Below the pieces are notes generated by a model. The model ran no database searches. It was not told the origin of the DNA and was given only the letters and a program-made list of their open reading frames with translations. This document shows, in pieces, positions 58,186-64,000 of a stretch of 64,000 nt of DNA. The stretch lies in the NCBI RefSeq assembly GCF_014648775.1, contig NZ_BMRT01000003.1, positions 372,001 to 436,000 on the forward strand. Direction: 5' to 3'. The translations under genes and the position numbers were made by a program. Numbering within the stretch: the first letter of the stretch is position 1; every line of letters starts with the position of its first letter. This DNA is from Streptomyces abikoensis. GTDB taxonomy: Bacteria > Actinomycetota > Actinomycetes > Streptomycetales > Streptomycetaceae.

Positions 58186-58427
58186 CGTAGGGTCGGTGGT
58201 GGGAGCACACATCCGACCCGGTGTGGGGCAGGATTCGGCGAACCCAGGAGAGCCCGGGGTCAAGCGGAACCTTCGGGCTTTCCCAGCTCTTCGTGCCCTG
58301 AAACCAGAGGTCGAGTGTGACTTAGGCGACGATCTGGCCCGGGTGGCCTGCATTAGGGGTCCCGACAGGCGTAGCCTTTATTCCCGCTGTCCACCACCTT
58401 AGGAAGCGGAAGAGGGCGGTTGCCGCC

Positions 58428-61400
58428 GTGTCGCCACAGTCCCCCAACACCTCGAGCGTCTCGACCGACCAAGCGGGGCAGGGCAAGAGCCCTGCCGACG
58501 TGTTCGGTCCCAATGAGTGGCTCGTCGACGAGATCTACCAGCAGTACCTCCAGGACCCGAACTCGGTCGACCGAGCCTGGTGGGACTTCTTCGCCGACTA
58601 CAAGCCGGGCACTGCCCCGGCTCCGCCGGGGCAGGCTGTGACCGGGGGCGCTTCGGCCGCTCCGGCCGCCGCGCAGGCCCCGGCCGCCGCGCCGCAGGCG
58701 CCGGCCGCTCCGGCCGCCGCCCCGCAGGCCGCCCCGGCGGCGCAGGCCCCGGCCGCTCCGGCCGCGGCTCCCGCCGCCGCGAAGCCCGCCGCCGCGAAGC
58801 CCGCCGCCGCGCAGGCCGCTCCCGCGGCGCCGGCCAAGCCCGCCGCGGCGAAGCCCGCCGCCGCCAAGCCGGCCGCCGCCAAGGCCGCCGAGCCGGGCGC
58901 GGGCCCCGAGTTCGTGACGCTGCGCGGTCCGTCCGCCGCGGTCGCCAAGAACATGAACGCCTCCCTGGAGCTGCCGACGGCCACGTCCGTCCGCGCCGTC
59001 CCGGTGAAGCTGCTGTTCGACCAGCGCATCGTCATCAACAACCACCTGCAGCGCGCCCGCGGTGGCAAGGTCTCCTTCACGCACCTCATCGGCTACGCCA
59101 TGGTGCAGGCGCTGAAGCTGATGCCGTCGATGAACTACTCCTTCACGGAGAAGGACGGCAAGCCCACCCTCGTCAAGCCCGAGCACGTCAACCTCGGTCT
59201 GGCCATCGACCTGGTCAAGCCGAACGGTGACCGCCAGCTCGTCGTCGCGGCCATCAAGAAGGCCGAGACCCTGAACTTCTTCGAGTTCTGGCAGGCCTAC
59301 GAGGACATCGTCAAGCGCGCCCGCGTCGGCAAGCTGACGATGGAGGACTTCACCGGAGTCACCGCGTCGCTGACCAACCCCGGCGGCATCGGCACGGTCC
59401 ACTCCGTGCCGCGTCTGATGCCCGGCCAGGGCCTCATCATCGGCGTGGGCGCCATGGACTACCCCGCCGAGTTCCAGGGCACCTCGCAGGACGCCCTGAA
59501 CAAGATGGGCATCTCCAAGGTCATGACCCTGACCTCGACGTACGACCACCGGGTCATCCAGGGCGCCGCCTCCGGCGAGTTCCTGCGGATCATGCACCAG
59601 CTGCTCCTCGGCGAGAACGACTTCTACGACGAGATCTTCGAGGCGCTGCGCATCCCCTACGAGCCGGTCCGCTGGCTCAAGGACATCGACGCCTCGCACG
59701 ACGACGACGTCACGAAGGCCGCCCGCGTCTTCGAGCTGATCCACTCCTACCGGGTCCGCGGCCACGTCATGGCCGACACCGACCCGCTGGAGTACCGCCA
59801 GCGCAAGCACCCCGACCTCGACATCACCGAGCACGGCCTCACCCTGTGGGACCTGGAGCGCGAGTTCGCGGTCGGCGGCTTCGCCGGCAAGTCGATGATG
59901 AAGCTGCGCGACATCCTGGGCGTGCTGCGCGACTCGTACTGCCGCACCACCGGCATCGAGTACATGCACATCCAGGACCCGAAGCAGCGCCGCTGGATCC
60001 AGGAGCGCGTCGAGCGTCCGCACCACAAGCCGGAGCGCGAGGAGCAGCTGCGCATCCTGCGCCGCCTGAACGCGGCCGAGGCGTTCGAGACGTTCCTGCA
60101 GACGAAGTACGTCGGCCAGAAGCGCTTCTCGCTGGAGGGCGGCGAGTCCGTCATCCCGCTGCTGGACGCGGTGCTGGACGCGGCCGCCGAGGCCCGCCTG
60201 GACGAGGCCGTCATCGGCATGGCCCACCGCGGCCGCCTGAACGTCCTCGCCAACATCGTCGGCAAGTCCTACGCGCAGATCTTCCGCGAGTTCGAGGGCA
60301 ACCTCGACCCGAAGTCGATGCACGGTTCCGGCGACGTGAAGTACCACCTGGGTGCCCAGGGCGTCTTCACCGGCCTGGACGGCGAGCAGATCAACGTCTC
60401 GCTGGCCGCCAACCCGTCCCACCTGGAGACGGTCGACCCGGTCGTCGAGGGCATCGCCCGCGCCAAGCAGGACATCATCGGCAAGGCCGGCACGGACTTC
60501 ACCGTCCTGCCGATCCAGCTGCACGGCGACGCGGCCTTCGCGGGCCAGGGCGTCGTGGCCGAGACCCTGAACATGTCGCAGCTGCGCGGCTACCGCACCG
60601 GCGGCACCGTGCACATCGTCATCAACAACCAGGTCGGCTTCACCGCGCCGCCGGAGTCCTCGCGCTCGTCGATGTACTGCACCGACGTCGCCCGGATGAT
60701 CGAGGCGCCGATCTTCCATGTGAACGGTGACGACCCGGAGGCCGTGGTCCGCGTCGCGCGGCTCGCCTTCGAGTTCCGCCAGGCGTTCAACAAGGACGTC
60801 GTCATCGACCTGATCTGCTACCGCCGTCGCGGCCACAACGAGTCCGACAACCCGGGCTTCACCCAGCCGCTGATGTACGACCTGATCGACAAGAAGCGCT
60901 CGGTGCGCAAGCTCTACACCGAGTCGCTGATCGGCCGTGGCGACATCACCCTGGAAGAGGCCGAGCAGGCCCTCCAGGACTACCAGGGCCAGCTGGAGAA
61001 GGTGTTCGTCGAGGTCCGCGAGGCCGACACGACCCCGGCTCCCGCCGAGGTCCCGGCGGCGCCGCTGGACGGCTTCCCGGTCGCGGTGGACACCGCGGTC
61101 TCCCAGGAGGTCGTCAAGCGCATCGCCGAGTCGCAGGTCACCCTCCCCGAGGGCGTCACGGTGCACCCGCGTCTGCTGCCGCAGCTGCAGCGCCGCGCGG
61201 CCAGCGTCGAGGACGGCACCATCGACTGGGGCATGGGCGAGACCCTGGCCTTCGGCTCCCTGCTGATGGAGGGCACCCCGGTCCGGCTCGCCGGCCAGGA
61301 CTCCCGCCGCGGCACCTTCGGCCAGCGCCACGCGGTGCTGGTGGACCGGGAGACCGGCGAGGACTACACCCCGCTGCTCTACCTCTCCGAGGACCAGGCC

Positions 61401-62270
61401 CGCTTCAACGTCTACGACTCGCTGCTCAGCGAGTACGCGGCGATGGGCTTCGAGTACGGCTACTCGCTGGCCCGCCCGGACGCGCTGGTGCTGTGGGAGG
61501 CGCAGTTCGGCGACTTCGTCAACGGCGCCCAGTCGGTGGTGGACGAGTTCATCTCCTCCTCCGAGCAGAAGTGGAACCAGACCTCTGGTGTCACCCTGCT
61601 GCTGCCGCACGGCTACGAGGGCCAGGGCCCGGACCACTCCTCGGCCCGTGTCGAGCGGTTCCTCCAGCTCTGCGCGCAGAACAACATGACGGTCGCCATG
61701 CCGACGCTGCCGTCGAACTACTTCCACCTGCTGCGCTGGCAGGTCCACAACCCGCACCACAAGCCGCTCATCGTCTTCACCCCGAAGTCGATGCTGCGCC
61801 TGAAGGCCGCGGCGTCGAAGGTGGAGGAGTTCACCACCGGTCGCTTCCGTCCCGTCATCGGCGACGACAGCGTCCAGCCCGAGGCCGTCCGCAAGGTCGT
61901 CTTCTGCTCCGGCAAGGTCTACTACGACCTGGACGCCGAGCGGCAGAAGCGCGGCGTCACGGACACCGCCATCATCCGTCTCGAGCGTCTCTACCCGCTG
62001 CCGGGTGAGGAGCTCCAGGCCGAGATCGCCAAGTTCAAGAACGCCGAGAGCTACATCTGGGCGCAGGAGGAGCCGGCGAACCAGGGTGCGTGGCCGTTCA
62101 TCGCGCTCAACCTGATCGACCACCTGGACCTGGCCGTCGGCGCCGACGTCCCGGCCCGCGAGCGACTGCGCCGGATCTCCCGTTCGCACTCCTCGTCCCC
62201 GGCGGTCGGCTCGGCCAAGCGCCACCAGGCCGAGCAGGCGGCGCTGATCGCCGAGGTCTTCGACGCCTGA
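58428..62270 (+). CDS. kgd: Multifunctional 2-oxoglutarate dehydrogenase E1 / E2 fusion (Kgd/OdhA type)
   Basis: A 1280-residue TCA-cycle enzyme. An N-terminal helix with [15 protein letters not shown] is followed by an Ala-Pro-Lys linker (about 65-150), an E2-like acyltransferase core (about 165-395, with [18 protein letters not shown]), then the thiamine-diphosphate E1 part ([37 protein letters not shown], and the late [16 protein letters not shown]). This actinobacterial fusion lacks a lipoyl domain and borrows the pyruvate dehydrogenase E2/E3. It can also make succinic semialdehyde. GTG start at 58428. In corynebacteria and mycobacteria it is inhibited by the FHA protein OdhI/GarA. Confidence 0.97.
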   Translation: MSPQSPNTSSVSTDQAGQGKSPADVFGPNEWLVDEIYQQYLQDPNSVDRAWWDFFADYKPGTAPAPPGQAVTGGASAAPAAAQAPAAAPQAPAAPAAAPQAAPAAQAPAAPAAAPAAAKPAAAKPAAAQAAPAAPAKPAAAKPAAAKPAAAKAAEPGAGPEFVTLRGPSAAVAKNMNASLELPTATSVRAVPVKLLFDQRIVINNHLQRARGGKVSFTHLIGYAMVQALKLMPSMNYSFTEKDGKPTLVKPEHVNLGLAIDLVKPNGDRQLVVAAIKKAETLNFFEFWQAYEDIVKRARVGKLTMEDFTGVTASLTNPGGIGTVHSVPRLMPGQGLIIGVGAMDYPAEFQGTSQDALNKMGISKVMTLTSTYDHRVIQGAASGEFLRIMHQLLLGENDFYDEIFEALRIPYEPVRWLKDIDASHDDDVTKAARVFELIHSYRVRGHVMADTDPLEYRQRKHPDLDITEHGLTLWDLEREFAVGGFAGKSMMKLRDILGVLRDSYCRTTGIEYMHIQDPKQRRWIQERVERPHHKPEREEQLRILRRLNAAEAFETFLQTKYVGQKRFSLEGGESVIPLLDAVLDAAAEARLDEAVIGMAHRGRLNVLANIVGKSYAQIFREFEGNLDPKSMHGSGDVKYHLGAQGVFTGLDGEQINVSLAANPSHLETVDPVVEGIARAKQDIIGKAGTDFTVLPIQLHGDAAFAGQGVVAETLNMSQLRGYRTGGTVHIVINNQVGFTAPPESSRSSMYCTDVARMIEAPIFHVNGDDPEAVVRVARLAFEFRQAFNKDVVIDLICYRRRGHNESDNPGFTQPLMYDLIDKKRSVRKLYTESLIGRGDITLEEAEQALQDYQGQLEKVFVEVREADTTPAPAEVPAAPLDGFPVAVDTAVSQEVVKRIAESQVTLPEGVTVHPRLLPQLQRRAASVEDGTIDWGMGETLAFGSLLMEGTPVRLAGQDSRRGTFGQRHAVLVDRETGEDYTPLLYLSEDQARFNVYDSLLSEYAAMGFEYGYSLARPDALVLWEAQFGDFVNGAQSVVDEFISSSEQKWNQTSGVTLLLPHGYEGQGPDHSSARVERFLQLCAQNNMTVAMPTLPSNYFHLLRWQVHNPHHKPLIVFTPKSMLRLKAAASKVEEFTTGRFRPVIGDDSVQPEAVRKVVFCSGKVYYDLDAERQKRGVTDTAIIRLERLYPLPGEELQAEIAKFKNAESYIWAQEEPANQGAWPFIALNLIDHLDLAVGADVPARERLRRISRSHSSSPAVGSAKRHQAEQAALIAEVFDA

Positions 62271-62304
62271 GTGATCGCCGCCTAGCGGTTGCGAAGTAGC
62301 ACCA

Positions 62305-62347
62305 CGAAAAGGTGGGCTCCCCCTCGTTGGGGGAGCCCACCTTTTCG
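62305..62347 (+). terminator. Terminator after kgd
   Basis: CGAAAAGGTGGGCTCCCCC pairs perfectly with GGGGGAGCCCACCTTTTCG over 19 bases with a 5-base loop; the second arm ends in a TTTT. It lies 34 bases after the kgd stop. Confidence 0.9.
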
Positions 62348-62436
62348 CTGTCAGCTCGTCCTACTGGTGGGGGACGGGGACGTCCCGCCTATCCTGGGCG
62401 GGACCGATTGGCTCATCCCCTCTGACGGAGATCACG

Positions 62437-62616
62437 TTGTACTTCACCGACCGCGGCATCGAGGAGCTGGAGAACCGGCGGGGCGAGGAGGAGGTCTCCC
62501 TCGGCTGGGTGGCCGAGCAGCTCCGCACGTTCGTCGACCTCAACCCCGACTTCGAGGTCCCGGTCGAGCGCCTGGCGACGTGGCTAGCGCGACTGGACGA
62601 CGAGGACGACGAGTAG
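62437..62616 (+). CDS. Small conserved protein, DUF6104 type
   Basis: A 59-residue acidic protein beginning MYFTDRGIEELENRRGEEEV, with a central VAEQLRTFVDLNPDFEVPVE and ending WLARLDDEDDE. TTG start at 62437 with GGAG 6 bases upstream, TAG at 62614-62616. I recall near-identical actinobacterial proteins named DUF6104. The sequence looks all-helical, and the position next to kgd is conserved in my memory of Streptomyces genomes. Function unknown. Confidence 0.8.
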   Translation: MYFTDRGIEELENRRGEEEVSLGWVAEQLRTFVDLNPDFEVPVERLATWLARLDDEDDE

Positions 62617-62669
62617 GACCCGCGGCCGTCGGACGGGCCGGGTTCGTCAGCCCGGCCCGTCCGGCGTTC

Positions 62670-63491
62670 TCAGCGCTCGCGCGAGCGCCACACGTCGTAC
62701 GCCAGCGTGAGCGCGCCGTCCGCGACGAGGACCGCGCCCGCGGTCTTCAGCCCCCGGCGGCCGCCGCGCCGCCCGAGCGCCCAGAGCGACACCCCCGCCA
62801 GGACCTCCGCCGCGCCGAGCGCCCGCGCCCGCGGCCCCCGTACCCACCGCCCCAGCGGCCCCCGCTCCGACGCGTCGAGGCCGTCGCGCACCATCGTGCG
62901 CCAGCCGGGCCACTCGACGGGCTCCGCCTCCGGCGCCGCGTCCGCCGCCGCGCGCAGTGCGGCCGCGCCCGTGCCCGGGGTCAGGCCGGGCGGCAGGTGG
63001 AGGCCGGCCCGGGCCAGGACGGCGACGAGCCCGAGCACCCGCGCGGCCGCGTCGGCGTCCGAGTCCGGCAGGGTGAGCCGGTCGAACGCCTCCGCGTCGA
63101 GCACCGGGTCCAGGCCCAGCCGGGCCCGCAGCGCCGTCATGGCGCTCTCCTCCCCGAGCGGGGAGCCGTCCGCCAGCCAGGTGTAGCCGACCGTGCGGCG
63201 GAAGCCCGCCGCGACGACGAAGCCGGCTCCTTCCGCGTCCCACCACAGGCCCACGGCCGGCCAGGGTTCGGCGACGGTCAGGGCGTGCGCCCACTCGGCC
63301 GTCAGGGCGGCCGGGCTCGCGCCCTCCGCGTGCCAGGCGTCCTCCCCCGGCACCAGCACGGTCCACTCCTCACCCGCCGGGGCGAGGAGCAGCGGCTCGC
63401 GCAGGAGCTGGGCGGACGGACGGACGCGGTCGGGCTCGGCCCGGCAGAGCAGCAGAACTCCCGCTGCCGGGCTGTGATCAGTAGCGGACAT
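62670..63491 (-). CDS. Conserved hypothetical protein
   Basis: A 273-residue Ala and Arg-rich protein starting MSATDHSPAAGVLLLCRAEP. It contains AGEEWTVLVPGEDAWH, a run of Trp-containing strands around PWPAVGLWWDAEGAGFVVAA, a central helical region DSDADAAARVLGLVAVLARAG, and a weakly hydrophobic C-terminal segment ALGAAEVLAGVSLWALGRR followed by TAGAVLVADGALTLAYDVW. No catalytic motif is seen. It is divergent from the DUF4097 gene. I do not recognise the family. Confidence 0.75.
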   Translation of the reverse strand: MSATDHSPAAGVLLLCRAEPDRVRPSAQLLREPLLLAPAGEEWTVLVPGEDAWHAEGASPAALTAEWAHALTVAEPWPAVGLWWDAEGAGFVVAAGFRRTVGYTWLADGSPLGEESAMTALRARLGLDPVLDAEAFDRLTLPDSDADAAARVLGLVAVLARAGLHLPPGLTPGTGAAALRAAADAAPEAEPVEWPGWRTMVRDGLDASERGPLGRWVRGPRARALGAAEVLAGVSLWALGRRGGRRGLKTAGAVLVADGALTLAYDVWRSRER

Positions 63492-63535
63492 GCGTCAACG
63501 CTATGCCACTCGGAAGACCCTTGACTTCCCGGGGC

Positions 63536-63549
63536 CACGATATATCGTG
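63536..63549. promoter_or_regulatory. 14-bp perfect palindrome in the DUF4097 promoter
   Basis: CACGATATATCGTG is perfectly symmetric and very AT-rich for this genome. It lies about 15 bases after a TTGACT that could be a -35 element, so it would overlap the -10 region. A related half, GCGATATGTTGCG, follows at about 63563. It lies 78-91 bases before the DUF4097 start and 45-58 bases before the divergent gene start. PadR-type regulators are known to use ATAT-cored sites, but the regulator here is not in the window. Confidence 0.6.
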
Positions 63550-63626
63550 TTCTGCAGGAGACGCGATATGTTGCGTCGCGGCGGTGCCGCGTGCGCAGCA
63601 CTACGCCCGTACGGAGGAGGCCCGGA

Positions 63627-64000
63627 ATGCCGGACCGGTCGCAGTGGTCACTGGCCGCACCCCAGAAGCTCACCTTCGAGGAACCCGTCACGGCGCTCGC
63701 GGTGCGCGTCGTGGGCGGCACCGTCAATGTCGTGGGCACCGACAGCGGCCCCGCCGGGCTGGAGCTGTCCGAGATCGAGGGAGCCCCGCTCGTCGTCAGC
63801 CTCCGGAAGGGCGTCCTCACGGTCGCCTATGACGACCTGCCCTGGAAGAACATCCTCAAGTGGTTCGACCGCGACGAGTGGAAGCGCTCCGTCACGATCA
63901 CGCTGACCGTGCCCACGGCCACCCGGGTCGAGACCGGCGTGGTCGGCGCGAGCGCCGTCGTCTCCGGCATCACGGGCCCCACGGAGGTCCGCGGCGTCAC
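63627..64000 (+). CDS. DUF4097-family protein (partial, 3' end outside the window)
   Basis: The first 124 codons are present from the ATG at 63627, preceded by GGAGGAGG. The sequence MPDRSQWSLAAPQKLTFEEP is followed by repeating beta-strand units: VRVVGGTVNVVGTDSGPAGL, LVVSLRKGVLTVAYDD and ATRVETGVVGASAVVSGITG. This is the DUF4097 beta-solenoid-like pattern. Such genes in actinobacteria often sit near a PadR or similar regulator and may act in envelope stress; that part is inference. Confidence 0.8.
   Translation, partial: MPDRSQWSLAAPQKLTFEEPVTALAVRVVGGTVNVVGTDSGPAGLELSEIEGAPLVVSLRKGVLTVAYDDLPWKNILKWFDRDEWKRSVTITLTVPTATRVETGVVGASAVVSGITGPTEVRGV

Noticed and set aside
58353..62225. A 1290-codon minus-strand open frame across kgd
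   Set aside because: It is antisense to kgd, with a leucine-, arginine- and valine-rich low-information translation and no ribosome site.

Overview
The window looks like a chromosomal core segment of a Streptomyces. Base composition is very high in GC, third codon positions are almost all G or C, and GTG and TTG starts are frequent. The gene order follows the conserved Streptomyces backbone: chitinase with ChiR/ChiS, ATP synthase operon, glyA, prmC, prfA, rpmE, rho, threonine and lysine genes, a conservon, lon, and the fused 2-oxoglutarate enzyme. No insertion sequence, prophage, CRISPR array or rRNA was seen. Apart from one tRNA, one candidate toxin-antitoxin pair and short duplicated gene tails, it reads as stable core rather than an accessory island. 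All family assignments come from reading motifs; no database was searched.

Layout. 0-5.4 kb: tail of a cobalamin adenosyltransferase, then chiS-chiR-chiC on the minus strand with a pair of chitinase promoter direct repeats, a membrane protein and a DUF2550 protein. 5.5-13.4 kb: atpIBEFHAGDC on the minus strand, with a Rex-like operator upstream. 13.6-20.2 kb: WecA/TagO-type transferase, glyA, low-molecular-weight phosphatase, Sua5, prmC, prfA and rpmE. 20.4-30.3 kb: LytR-CpsA-Psr protein, rho, thrB, thrC, hom, lysA and a catalytically empty ArgRS-like protein. 30.3-32.6 kb: lone receiver protein, tRNA-Arg(CCG), a two-gene toxin-antitoxin-like unit and a polysaccharide deacetylase. 32.7-37.1 kb: two divergent di-iron ferritin-fold proteins, a TetR regulator, an AAA ATPase and a small protein, with two gene-tail duplications. 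37.2-45 kb: NlpC/P60 hydrolase, then a five-gene operon cvnA-B-C-D plus a StyA-like flavin monooxygenase, then a PP2C-like protein. 45.2-51.9 kb: MarR, GH25 lysozyme, M4 metalloprotease with a C-terminal propeller-like half, a small Cys-rich protein, and a metallo-beta-lactamase/MarR divergent pair with a perfect operator palindrome. 52-64 kb: lon with an HspR-type HAIR site, rhomboid-like protein, spermidine-synthase-like protein, a two-component system, kgd/sucA, a small DUF6104 protein, a hypothetical protein and the start of a DUF4097 protein.

How the genes work together. Energy and central carbon are represented by ATP synthase and the 2-oxoglutarate enzyme. Translation is represented by L31, RF1, its methylase PrmC, the t6A enzyme Sua5 and tRNA-Arg. 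The aspartate-family amino acids are represented by Hom, ThrC, ThrB and LysA. Cell-wall and polymer turnover is represented by the chitinase, lysozyme, NlpC/P60, deacetylase, LCP and WecA-type proteins. The least understood parts are the conservon-monooxygenase operon, the paired di-iron proteins with TetR, and the tRNA-adjacent toxin-antitoxin-like pair.
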